DNA of 64,000 nucleotides from Rugamonas aquatica (GTDB lineage Bacteria > Pseudomonadota > Gammaproteobacteria > Burkholderiales > Burkholderiaceae_D): NCBI RefSeq assembly GCF_009380215.1, contig NZ_WHUG01000016.1, forward strand, positions 100,065-164,064, in the 5' to 3' direction. Under the pieces are notes generated by a model. It searched no databases, was not told the origin of the DNA, and saw only the letters and a program-made list of their open reading frames with translations. The position numbers and the translations under genes were made by a program. Each line of letters begins with the position of its first letter. Position 1 is the first letter of the stretch. Shown one piece after another: positions 8,991-16,673 of this stretch.

Positions 8991-9649
8991 ATGCTGGTGT
9001 CCATGACCTTACGCCAACTGCTTACTCATGCCGCACTCGCCACCCTTGTAGCCACACCGGCCTTTGCGGCGCGCGTGCTTGATGAAGCGACGCTCAAGAT
9101 TGACGGGCAGGAGCGCCGCTACTATCACCTGCGCGATACCGAAACGCCCGACGTAGCGCAGCCCATCGTGCTGCTCAGCGGATCGGGCTGCAAGGACTTC
9201 GGCAGCCGCGTGCCGTTCTTCTTTGAACGCTACCCGGCGCCGGTGGATGTCTACTTCCTCGAAAAGATCGGCATCCAGAAAGGTGCGGATGGTCAGGCCT
9301 GTTCCGAGTCCTACAATCAGGCGGACACCTTGGAGCGTCGAGTAAACGACACCCTGGCGTTCATCGGCCAGGAGCCGGCCTTGAAGGCGATGGCCTGTTC
9401 TACGATCCGCTGACTACCTACGCCAAATTGGATATCCCGATCATCGCAGCCATGGGTGAGAAGGATGACAGCGAGGCGATCGAATCCGGACGAGCCTTGC
9501 GCGACTACTTCGCACGTCATCCGGAAAAGAACTTCACCTTCATCGAATACCCCAACGCCGGCCATGCGCTTCAGGCGCCGGACAAGGCCAACCTGCAGGA
9601 CTTCATCGCCGGCCTGGCGGCGTGGTTCAAGTCTGGCCTCAAGCGCTAG
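8991..9649 (+). pseudogene. Decayed secreted alpha/beta-hydrolase gene
   Basis: The first part (8991-9413) encodes a signal peptide (start MTLRQLL at 9003, cut after PAFAA) and the start of a hydrolase with VLLSGSGC and YFLEKIGIQ. It then shifts frame and stops. From about 9390 a second frame continues with GLFYDPLTTYAKLDIPII and runs to 9649. That part contains GEKDD and GHALQAP, the usual acid and histidine regions of alpha/beta-hydrolases. The middle of the domain, including any GxSxG nucleophile elbow, is missing, so an internal deletion plus frameshift is the best reading. The 3' end overlaps the convergent cobA stop by 11 bases. Confidence 0.7.
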
Positions 9650-10394
9650 CGCGCACTGGTTCGATCAGCGCCTGCCAGTCGTCCGCGCAGCGTACCACGT
9701 CGCCGACGACGATGATGCTTGGGCTGCCTAGGCCGCTGTCGCGCAGTGCCTGCGGCAGTTGGCCCAGCGTCGTAAGTAGCTGCCGCTGATTATCGCGCGT
9801 GGCTGACTGCACTACCGCCACCGGCGTATCGACCTCCGCGCCGCCTGCCAGCAGGCCGGCCTGGATCGCGTCCACCCGGGCCACGCCCATGTAGATCACC
9901 AGCGTCAGGCCGCTCTGCGCCAGCGCTTTCCATTCCGGCTCGGACTCCGCATCCTTGCCATGGCCGGTGACGAAGGTGACGCCCTGGCTCCACGAGCGAT
10001 GCGTCAACGGTATGCCGATGCTGGACGGCGCGGCCAGGCCGCTGCTGATGCCCGGCACCACATCGACCTCGATGCCATGCGCGCGCAGCGATGCGCGTTC
10101 CTCGCCACCCCGACCGAACATATACGGGTCGCCGCCCTTGAGCCGCACTACGCGATGCCCCGCCCTCGCCTCGGCGATCATCAGCCGCTCGATGAATTCC
10201 TGCGGCGTGGATGCGCAGCCGCCGCGCTTGCCGACCTGGATCACCCGCGCCGCAGATGGCGCGAAGCTGAGTATCTCCGGGTTGACCAGGTCGTCGATCA
10301 GCACCACGTCCGCACGCTCAATGGCGCGGACAGCCTTTAGCGTCAACAGTTCCGGGTCGCCGGGACCTGCGCCTACCAGGGTTACGATGCTCAT
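9639..10394 (-). CDS. cobA: Uroporphyrinogen-III C-methyltransferase (SUMT)
   Basis: A 251-residue S-adenosylmethionine-dependent enzyme that methylates uroporphyrinogen III twice to precorrin-2, the precursor of siroheme. Visible motifs are VGAGPGDPELLTLKA at the N-terminus, VRLKGGDPYMFGRGGEE near residue 85, and VPGISSGLAAP plus GIPLTHR near 115-130. It is a stand-alone SUMT without the CysG oxidase/chelatase domain. As the last gene of the nrt operon it is well placed to supply siroheme to NirB. It starts 10 bases after the P-box protein. Confidence 0.96.
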   Translation of the reverse strand: MSIVTLVGAGPGDPELLTLKAVRAIERADVVLIDDLVNPEILSFAPSAARVIQVGKRGGCASTPQEFIERLMIAEARAGHRVVRLKGGDPYMFGRGGEERASLRAHGIEVDVVPGISSGLAAPSSIGIPLTHRSWSQGVTFVTGHGKDAESEPEWKALAQSGLTLVIYMGVARVDAIQAGLLAGGAEVDTPVAVVQSATRDNQRQLLTTLGQLPQALRDSGLGSPSIIVVGDVVRCADDWQALIEPVRASA

Positions 10395-10404
10395 GATGTT
10401 CTCC

Positions 10405-11076
10405 TTATCCTGCGGCGGCCAGCGCCGCGCTGACCATTTCGTCTATCTCGCCGGTGATGTTGGACAGTACGCCCGCCACCACCGAAAACTCCTTGCCCGC
10501 GTTTCCCGCCCGCGCCGCGACGATGCGCGCGTTGAAAGCCACCATACGCGCCTGGCGGTTGATCGTATCGATATCCGTAATCACGCCACGCAGCTGCTTG
10601 CGCACCAGGCGCGCGTTCTTCTTCGCCTGCTCTTCGTAGATGCCGGTGATGGTGTTGAGGATCGCCAGCGTCGGCGTGGTGATGCGCACCAGCTCCGCCA
10701 GCAGCTCTGCGGCCTGCGACGAGCCTTGCGCGATCGCCTTCAGCGTGCGCTCGCCCAGATCGGCAAAGGCGACGATCAGCCGGTCGCCATCCGGCTTGCC
10801 GAAGTAGGCGTCGTGCAGTTCGGGGCAGAACACGCCCGGCAAGCCATCCGCCTCGGCCAACAAGGACTTGTGCGCGCCGCGGAACAGCGCCAGCGCCTCC
10901 TGCGCGGTGGCCGCGCCATCCGCATGCCCTTGCGACGCCAGCAGCGCATATAAAACGATGCGCTGCGACGTGAAGCGGCGACGGCCCGACAGATTAATCA
11001 ACGCGCCGAACACTTCACCGGTCAGCGGCTTCCTGGCGGCGCCCTCCGGCGCCATGGGTGGCGTGGTCATGTCCAT
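10405..11076 (-). CDS. Soluble P-box/PilJ-like protein with short chemoreceptor signalling tip
   Basis: A 223-residue protein with no signal peptide or membrane segment. Residues 27-45 (INLSGRRRFTSQRI) resemble the P-box of NarX-type nitrate sensors and PilJ domains. The C-terminal third (NRQARMVAFNARIVAARAG...KEFSVVA) matches the tip region of methyl-accepting chemoreceptors but is too short for a complete signalling hairpin with methylation helices. Its start overlaps the ATPase stop (TGATG), and cobA follows 10 bases later. It may be a cytoplasmic nitrate/nitrite sensor or adaptor for the nitrate operons. That role is inference; the family resemblance is by motif only. Confidence 0.75.
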   Translation of the reverse strand: MDMTTPPMAPEGAARKPLTGEVFGALINLSGRRRFTSQRIVLYALLASQGHADGAATAQEALALFRGAHKSLLAEADGLPGVFCPELHDAYFGKPDGDRLIVAFADLGERTLKAIAQGSSQAAELLAELVRITTPTLAILNTITGIYEEQAKKNARLVRKQLRGVITDIDTINRQARMVAFNARIVAARAGNAGKEFSVVAGVLSNITGEIDEMVSAALAAAG

Positions 11077-11882
11077 CAGGCGGCTTCCTTCGCGGGATGC
11101 GCCTGTTTGCGGTACAGGAACTCCAGCACCGCCGTGCGGTACGCCATGTAGCGCGCATCCTGCGCCAGCGCCACGCGGTCGCGTGGACGCTCCAGCTGCA
11201 CGTCGACGATCTCGCCGATGGTGGCGGCCGGGCCGTTGGTCATCATGACGATGCGGTCCGACAGCAGCACCGCTTCGTCCACATCATGCGTGACCATCAC
11301 CACCGTCGAACTGGTGGCGGCGACGATCTTCAGCAGCTCGTCCTGCAAATGCGCGCGGGTCAGCGCGTCCAGTGCGCCAAAGGGTTCGTCCATCAACAGC
11401 ACTTTCGGCTCCATCGCCAAGGCGCGGGCGATGCCGACGCGCTGCTTCATGCCACCCGAGATTTCATGCGGACGCTTGGCCTCCGCCGCCGTCAGGCCAA
11501 CCAGCGCCAGGGCCTGCATGGTGCGCTCCCGCAGCTGGCTGCGCGATTCAGTCTTGCCGAACACGCGCTCCACGCCGAGGAAGATGTTTTCATAGCAGGT
11601 CAGCCACGGCAGCAGCGAGTGGTTCTGGAACACCACCGAGCGCTCCGGCGACGGCCCGGCGATTTCCCGGTTGGCGCATAACAGCACGCCGTCCGTCGGC
11701 TTGAGCAAACCGGCGATCAGGTTCAGCAACGTCGACTTGCCGCAGCCCGAGTGGCCGATCAGCGTGATGAATTCGCCCTTGCGCACCGTCAGGTCGATCT
11801 CGCGCAGCGCGTGGAACACGCCCTTCCGGGTATGGAACACCATCTCCACGCCTTCGATGTCGATGAATTTTGGCTCGTCCAT
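11076..11882 (-). CDS. nrtD: Nitrate ABC transporter ATPase
   Basis: A 268-residue ABC ATPase with Walker A GHSGCGKST, Q-loop VFQNHSLLPWL, signature ISGGMKQR, Walker B VLLMDEPFGALD and switch HDVDEA. It energises the NrtB permease for nitrate import. It is a single-domain ATPase without the NrtA-like extension of cyanobacterial NrtC. It sits 12 bases after nrtB, and its stop overlaps the next start. Confidence 0.93.
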   Translation of the reverse strand: MDEPKFIDIEGVEMVFHTRKGVFHALREIDLTVRKGEFITLIGHSGCGKSTLLNLIAGLLKPTDGVLLCANREIAGPSPERSVVFQNHSLLPWLTCYENIFLGVERVFGKTESRSQLRERTMQALALVGLTAAEAKRPHEISGGMKQRVGIARALAMEPKVLLMDEPFGALDALTRAHLQDELLKIVAATSSTVVMVTHDVDEAVLLSDRIVMMTNGPAATIGEIVDVQLERPRDRVALAQDARYMAYRTAVLEFLYRKQAHPAKEAA

Positions 11883-11894
11883 GATCGCAGTCCT

Positions 11895-12779
11895 TTAGTT
11901 GGATACTTGTTCGTAGGTGAAGGCGCGGGCCAGCGCCATCAGCGCCTGTTCCAGCAGCAGCCCGACCACGCCGATGGCGACGATGGCGATGATGATGTGC
12001 GGGACATTGAGGTTGTTCCACTCGTCCCACACCCAGAAGCCGATGCCCACGCCGCCGGTCAGCATCTCCGCCGCGACGATCACCAGCCACGCGGTGCCGA
12101 TCGACAGCCGCACGCCGGTCAGGATGTAGGGCAGCGCCGACGGCAGCAGGATCTTGGTCAGCACCTTCCACTCCGACAGGTTCAGCACCTTGGCCACGTT
12201 CATGTAATCCTGCGGCACGCGCTGCACGCCGACGGCGGTGTTGATAATCATCGGCCAGATCGAGCAGATGAAGATCGACCATATCGCAGCAGGGTTGGCG
12301 GACTTGAACACCAGCAGTCCGATAGGCAGCCAGGCCAGCGGCGACACGGGCTTGAGCAGGCTGATAATCGGCCCGAACATGCTGCCGACGAACTGCACGC
12401 GGCCGATCAGGAAGCCCAGCGGGATGCCCACCAACGCCGCCAGCCCGAAGCCCACCGCCACGCGCTGCAGCGACGCCAGGATGTTCCAGCCTATGCCCTG
12501 GTCGTTCGGGCTTTTGCTGTAGAACGGATCGGAGAACAGCTTGACCGCTTCCTGCAAAGTCGCCAGCGGCGTGGGGAAGGCGCTGTTCTTGATGGTGATG
12601 ATCTGCCAGACCAGCACCAGCAGCGCAGCCCCCAGCAAGGGCGCGACGATCTTCATCACGGTGGCGGATACCTGCTGCCGCGCGCGCGCCGTGGAGTTGG
12701 CGGCAAGCGGGCGGCGTGGACGGCGGATCGGCGCTGCTGCTACCGGTTCGGCGCTATCGGGTTTGAGCATGGCGTTCAT
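11895..12779 (-). CDS. nrtB: Nitrate ABC transporter permease
   Basis: A 294-residue BPD-type inner-membrane permease. It has a basic cytoplasmic N-terminal extension (about 40 residues) and about six membrane helices, with the EAA-like loop near residues 195-215 (VAKVLNLSEWKVLTKILLPSALPYIL). It belongs to the nitrate/sulfonate/bicarbonate permease group. Its place between nrtA and the ATPase gene points to nitrate. Confidence 0.92.
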   Translation of the reverse strand: MNAMLKPDSAEPVAAAPIRRPRRPLAANSTARARQQVSATVMKIVAPLLGAALLVLVWQIITIKNSAFPTPLATLQEAVKLFSDPFYSKSPNDQGIGWNILASLQRVAVGFGLAALVGIPLGFLIGRVQFVGSMFGPIISLLKPVSPLAWLPIGLLVFKSANPAAIWSIFICSIWPMIINTAVGVQRVPQDYMNVAKVLNLSEWKVLTKILLPSALPYILTGVRLSIGTAWLVIVAAEMLTGGVGIGFWVWDEWNNLNVPHIIIAIVAIGVVGLLLEQALMALARAFTYEQVSN

Positions 12780-12791
12780 GGCATTCCTTTA

Positions 12792-14048
12792 TCAGGCTTT
12801 GATCTTGAACGAGGCGGCGAACGCTTTCGGGTTCTTGCCGTCCCATACGGAACCATCCATCATCTTCGAGGTGCGCAGCGGGCTTTTCGGCACCGGCGTC
12901 TTGGTCATCGCCGCCGCATCCTTGTACAAATCGATCTGGTTGACCGAGGTGGCGACGGCCAGGTAATCCGGGTCTTCCTTCAGCAGGCCCCAGCGGCGGT
13001 GCTGCGTCATGAACCACATGCCGTCCGACAGGTAAGGGAAGTTGACCGCGCCGTCGTTGTAGAACTTCATGTAGTTCTGGTCGTCCCAGGTCTTGCCCAG
13101 GCCATTCTGGTAGCGGCCCATGATGCGCTGATCGATCGCATCCTTGCTGGTGTTGACGTAGGATTTGTCGGCGATGACCTCGGCCATCTTGTTCTTGTTG
13201 GCCAGCGAGGAGTCGATCCATTTGCCGGCATCGAGGATGGCGGCCATCATCGCGCGGCAGGTGTTCGGATACTTCTTGGCGAATTCCAGCGTCGAGCCGA
13301 GCACCTTCTCCGGATGGTCCTTCCAGATGTCCTGGGTGGTGGTGGCGGTGATGCCCACGCCGTCCATGATGGCGCGGTGGCCCCACGGTTCGCCCACGCA
13401 GAAGCCGTCCATATTCCCGACCCGCATATTGGCCACCATCTGCGGCGGCGGCACGGTGATAACCTTGGCGTCCTTCATCGGATTGATGCCGTTCGCGGCC
13501 AGCCAGTAGTAGAGCCACATCGCGTGGGTGCCGGTCGGGAAGGTCTGGGCGAAGGTGTATTCGCGTTTGTCGGTCTGCATCAGCTTTGCCAGCGACGGGC
13601 CGTCGACGGCGCCCTTGTCGGACAGCTTCTTCGACAGCGTGATGGCCTGGCCGTTGTTGTTGAGGCCCATGAGCACCGCCATGTCCTTTTTCTGGCCGCC
13701 TATGCCCATCTGCACGCCGTAAAGCAGGCCATATAGCACATGGGCTGCATCGAGATCGCCATTGGCCAGCTTGTCGCGCACGCCGGCCCAGGAGGCCTCT
13801 TTGCTCAGCACGAATTTGACGCCGTATTTTTTATCGAAGCCCAGCACCGACGCCATCACCACCGACGCGCAATCGGTCAGCGGAATGAAGCCGATCTTGA
13901 CTTCTTCCTTCTCCGGCTTGTCCGAACCCGCCGCCCACACTCCACCCGTCGACAAACCCAGCATGCTTCCTCCCGCCACAAGACCTGCGCTTTGAATGAT
14001 TTGCCGGCGCTTGGTATCGACGCCGGCTTGTTGTTCTTCGTATTCCAT
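12792..14048 (-). CDS. nrtA: Nitrate ABC transporter substrate-binding protein, Tat-exported
   Basis: A 418-residue NrtA/NasF-family binding protein. The N-terminus carries a twin-arginine signal (TKRRQII, then a hydrophobic stretch ending near GGVWAAG). The mature part begins with EVKIGFIPLTDCA and includes VGEPWGHRAI, typical of nitrate-binding members. The start at 14048 follows a clear GGAG site. The longer open frame upstream would run through the leader terminator and is not used. It is first in the nrtA-nrtB-ATPase-P-box protein-cobA operon. The export signal argues against it being the cytoplasmic sensor NasS, although it is next to nasT. Confidence 0.93.
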   Translation of the reverse strand: MEYEEQQAGVDTKRRQIIQSAGLVAGGSMLGLSTGGVWAAGSDKPEKEEVKIGFIPLTDCASVVMASVLGFDKKYGVKFVLSKEASWAGVRDKLANGDLDAAHVLYGLLYGVQMGIGGQKKDMAVLMGLNNNGQAITLSKKLSDKGAVDGPSLAKLMQTDKREYTFAQTFPTGTHAMWLYYWLAANGINPMKDAKVITVPPPQMVANMRVGNMDGFCVGEPWGHRAIMDGVGITATTTQDIWKDHPEKVLGSTLEFAKKYPNTCRAMMAAILDAGKWIDSSLANKNKMAEVIADKSYVNTSKDAIDQRIMGRYQNGLGKTWDDQNYMKFYNDGAVNFPYLSDGMWFMTQHRRWGLLKEDPDYLAVATSVNQIDLYKDAAAMTKTPVPKSPLRTSKMMDGSVWDGKNPKAFAASFKIKA

Positions 14049-14059
14049 CGCAAATCTCC

Positions 14060-14103
14060 AAAAAAAAAGTCTACCCAGCGCGAACGGATTCGCGTGTGTA
14101 GAC
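14060..14103 (-). terminator. Leader attenuator of the nrt operon
   Basis: On the minus strand GTCTAC (14098-14103) pairs with GTAGAC (14069-14074), with an inner CGCGAA/TTCGCG stem, followed by a run of nine T. It ends about 12 bases before the nrtA start and covers the region just upstream of its ribosome site. The 5' arm overlaps the third hexaloop hairpin of the leader (14100-14113), so terminator and hairpin exclude each other. Confidence 0.9.
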
Positions 14104-14165
14104 GTCGTTGTCTGGTGGACCTCACCGCCGTTGGCGAGGTACAGCAAGCGCATCGTTGCACTTGC
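14100..14165 (-). promoter_or_regulatory. ANTAR-type antitermination leader of the nrt operon
   Basis: On the minus strand P1 (14144-14165) is GCAAGTGC-AACGAT-GCGCTTGC. P2 (14119-14140) is ACCTCGCC-AACGGC-GGTGAGGT. P3 (14100-14113) is AGAC-AACGAC-GTCT. All three loops are six bases with A1 and G4. P1 and P2 have 8-bp arms and are three bases apart. P3 uses part of the terminator 5' arm. The layout repeats that of the leader at 6878-6954, so both operons should answer to the same ANTAR protein. Confidence 0.88.
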
Positions 14166-14175
14166 CTACAGGCTA

Positions 14176-14191
14176 TGCAATGACCATGCCA
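14176..14191 (-). promoter_or_regulatory. Sigma-54 promoter of the nrt operon
   Basis: The minus strand reads TGGCATGGTCATTGCA, matching TGGCACG-N4-TTGCW except for one base, with GG at -24 and GC at -12. The predicted start lies right at the 5' end of hairpin P1 (14165), the same geometry as at the first operon. Confidence 0.85.
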
Positions 14192-14256
14192 GCAAGTCTT
14201 CAGGGGGAAAAGGAGGGAAACCGGAGAGCGGCAGCGCCGCGTGATGGCGCAGAAAA

Positions 14257-14273
14257 CGCACCGCGATTGCGCA
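14257..14273 (-). promoter_or_regulatory. NtrC-like enhancer site of the nrt operon
   Basis: TGCGC-N7-GTGCG on the minus strand resembles TGCAC-N7-GTGCA. It lies about 65 bases upstream of the sigma-54 promoter, just past the 3' end of the nasT-like gene. It is weaker than the site at 7068. Confidence 0.5.
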
Positions 14274-14294
14274 GTGCATCATTTTGGACGGGAT

Positions 14295-14918
14295 TTAGCC
14301 GAGCAGGTCTTCTACATCGATGATGCGCTGAGCCACCTCGGACAGCTTGAGGTTTTTGCTCATGGCCATGCTGCGCAGCTTTTGATAGGCCTGCTCTTCG
14401 CTGAAACGTTGGCGCTCCATTAACAGGCCTTTGGCGCGCTCGATGATCTTGCGCTCGGCCAGCTTGCTCTTGGTGTCGGACAGTTCATCGAGCAGCTTCT
14501 GCTCGCGTTTGAAGCGTGCCAGCGCCACTTGCAGCACCGGCTTGATGCGGTCGCTCTGCAGGCCGGCCACGATGTAAGCCGACACTCCGGCCGCCATGGC
14601 GGCCTCCATGCTCTCGGTGTCGTCGCTTTCGGTGAACATGACGATGGGGCGGCGCTCGTCGCGGGTGGCGATGACGATGTGCTCCAGCACGTCGCGTGCG
14701 TCGGACTCGGCGTCGACGATAATCATGTCGGGCTGAAGCTGGGCGATGCGCTCGGGCAGGTACATGTCCGGCGGCAGTGAGGCGATGATGTCGTAGCCCG
14801 CTTCCAGCAGGCCTATGCGCAACGCGCGCGCGCGTTCGGCCTGCGCGAGCAGGGAGGCGTCATCTTCGTCGCCGGCATGGATGATGGTGTTGACGACCAC
14901 TATGCGTAAATGTTTCAT
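14295..14918 (-). CDS. nasT: ANTAR-domain antitermination regulator, NasT-like
   Basis: A 207-residue protein with an N-terminal receiver-like domain and a C-terminal ANTAR RNA-binding domain (about residues 145-205, with KLAERKIIERAKGLLMERQ and EEQAYQKLRSMAM). The receiver keeps an Asp in MIIVDAESD, but the usual Lys after beta-5 appears replaced (AYIVAG). It also has an acidic insertion near residues 15-35. Such proteins bind paired hexaloop hairpins in nascent RNA and stop terminator formation. Two matching leaders lie in this window. ATG at 14918 (MKHLRIVVV) is preferred over an upstream one for its AGAAGAG site. No NasS-type partner is adjacent. Confidence 0.9.
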   Translation of the reverse strand: MKHLRIVVVNTIIHAGDEDDASLLAQAERARALRIGLLEAGYDIIASLPPDMYLPERIAQLQPDMIIVDAESDARDVLEHIVIATRDERRPIVMFTESDDTESMEAAMAAGVSAYIVAGLQSDRIKPVLQVALARFKREQKLLDELSDTKSKLAERKIIERAKGLLMERQRFSEEQAYQKLRSMAMSKNLKLSEVAQRIIDVEDLLG

Positions 14919-14984
14919 GACTCTTCTACAAGCAAGAATCAAACCATTCTACGGCACAAGCTCGTCTGTCTGCCAGACTATCCC

Positions 14985-15857
14985 TTATCTCTGCATGCCC
15001 CAGCGGCGTATCGTCAGGCTTTCCAGTGGACGGAAAACCACGTTCTCCACCAGCAGGCCTATCAGGATGACGGCGGCCAGGCCGGCGAATACCTTGTCGG
15101 TATAGAGCTCGTTGCGGTTCTGGAAAATGTACCAGCCCAGGCCGCCCTGGCCGGCCGTGGTGCCGAATACCAGCTCGGCGGCGATCAGCGTGCGCCAGGC
15201 GAAGGCCCAGCCTATCTTCAGCCCGGCGAGGATGGATGGCAGCGCGGCCGGCACCAGGATGTGCAGCACCAGGCGCAAGCCGCGCAGGCCGTAGTTGCGG
15301 CCGGCCATGCGCAGGGTGTCGGGCACGCTCTGGAAGCCGGCGTAGGCGCCCAGCGCCAGCGGCCACAGTACGGCGTGCACGATGACGAAGATCAGGCTGG
15401 CGCGGCCCAGGCCGAACCACAGCAGCGCCAGGGGTAGCAGCGCGATGGCTGGCAGAGGGTTGAACATGGAGGTGAGCGTTTCCAGCAGGTCGCGGCCGAT
15501 GCGGGTGGACGCGGCCAGCGCGGTCAGGACGAAAGCGGCCAGCACACCTACCGCGTAGCCTTGCAGCAGGACGGCCAGCGAGGCGCGCACGCGGTCGAGC
15601 AGTTCGCCGCTGGCGATGCCGGCGATGAAGGCTTGTGCGGTTTGCAGGAAGGTCGGCAGCAGCAGGTCGTTGTCGGTCCAGATGGCGGCGGCTTGCCACA
15701 CGGCGGCCAGCAGGAGCAGGATGAAGAACTTGCGCAGCCATGTCTGCTGCCATGCGCGCTGCAGCGGCGGTGCGGCGACGGCCACTGTGCGCGGCGCATG
15801 GTCGGCGGGGATGTATTCGTATTCCTGGCGGATCGGTGGATCGAAGGACAAGCTCAT
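14985..15857 (-). CDS. Sulfonate/taurine-type ABC transporter permease
   Basis: A 290-residue BPD permease of the SsuC/TauC group. It has a cytoplasmic N-terminus of about 45 residues, about six membrane helices, and an EAA-like loop (AGRNYGLRGLRLVLHILVPA, near residue 190). The start at 15857 overlaps the ATPase stop (ATGA), which selects MSLSFDPP over a longer frame. It is the last gene of a four-gene operon that starts with a TauD-family dioxygenase, which favours an organosulfur substrate. Confidence 0.88.
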   Translation of the reverse strand: MSLSFDPPIRQEYEYIPADHAPRTVAVAAPPLQRAWQQTWLRKFFILLLLAAVWQAAAIWTDNDLLLPTFLQTAQAFIAGIASGELLDRVRASLAVLLQGYAVGVLAAFVLTALAASTRIGRDLLETLTSMFNPLPAIALLPLALLWFGLGRASLIFVIVHAVLWPLALGAYAGFQSVPDTLRMAGRNYGLRGLRLVLHILVPAALPSILAGLKIGWAFAWRTLIAAELVFGTTAGQGGLGWYIFQNRNELYTDKVFAGLAAVILIGLLVENVVFRPLESLTIRRWGMQR

Positions 15858-16669
15858 AGCGCGACGCTCCGGTCGAGCGGCGTCGCGATGACAGGCGCGT
15901 CGAACAGCAGGCTGTGGATGCGTTGTGCGGCGGCCTGGAACTCGGCGCTGCCAGCGCTGTGCAGGTCGAACTGGTGGCTGTTCAACTCCGCCCTCACCTG
16001 CCCCGGATGCGGCGACAACAACAAGATGCGGTTCCCCACCACCAGCGCCTCCTCGATCGAGTGCGTGACGAACAGCAGCGTGAAGCGCAGCTCTTCCCAC
16101 AAGCGTCCCAGCTCCTCCTGCATATTGCGCCGCGTGAGCGCATCCAGCGCGGCAAAGGGTTCGTCCATCAGCAGCACTTCCGGCTGCATGGCGAGCGCGC
16201 GCGCAATCGCCACGCGCTGCTTCATTCCGCCGGACAGGGTATGCGGATGAGCGTTCTCAAAGCCACCCAGGCCCACCTTGGCGATCCAGTGCATCGCCCG
16301 CTCCTCCGCCTGATGACGGCGCAAGCGCTTGGTCATCAGCAGCGGGAACATCACGTTCTCCTTCACCGTCTTCCACGGCGGCAGCTGGTCGAACTCCTGG
16401 AACACCACGATGCGGTCCGGCCCCGGCCCCGTCACGGCCACGCCATCGATGCTGATGCTGCCGGCGCTGGGCGCCAGAAACCCCGCCGCCGCCTTCAGCA
16501 ACGAAGACTTGCCGCAGCCGGAAGGCCCCAGCAGCACAAAACGGTCCCCCCGATACACGTCGAAGCTGACGTCATGCGTCGCCCGCGTGCCGCCGTATTC
16601 GAGGCTCACACCGCTGGCCTTCAACAAAGGCGCAACCGCACCAACGGGCCGCACGACTTGCAGTGTCAT
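15854..16669 (-). CDS. Sulfonate/taurine-type ABC transporter ATPase
   Basis: A 271-residue ABC ATPase with Walker A GPSGCGKSS, Q-loop VFQEFDQLPPW, signature LSGGMKQR and Walker B VLLMDEPFAALD. It belongs to the nitrate/sulfonate/taurine class (TauB/SsuB-like). It lies four bases from the binding-protein gene and overlaps the permease gene by four bases. Confidence 0.9.
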   Translation of the reverse strand: MTLQVVRPVGAVAPLLKASGVSLEYGGTRATHDVSFDVYRGDRFVLLGPSGCGKSSLLKAAAGFLAPSAGSISIDGVAVTGPGPDRIVVFQEFDQLPPWKTVKENVMFPLLMTKRLRRHQAEERAMHWIAKVGLGGFENAHPHTLSGGMKQRVAIARALAMQPEVLLMDEPFAALDALTRRNMQEELGRLWEELRFTLLFVTHSIEEALVVGNRILLLSPHPGQVRAELNSHQFDLHSAGSAEFQAAAQRIHSLLFDAPVIATPLDRSVAL

Positions 16670-16673
16670 GATC

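Noticed and set aside
12792..14048. nrtA product as the cytoplasmic sensor NasS
   Set aside because: A twin-arginine signal and its position at the head of a permease/ATPase operon indicate an exported binding protein.
12792..14153. Longer 453-residue start for nrtA
   Set aside because: It would translate through the leader hairpins and terminator; the ATG at 14048 has a good GGAG and begins a Tat signal.
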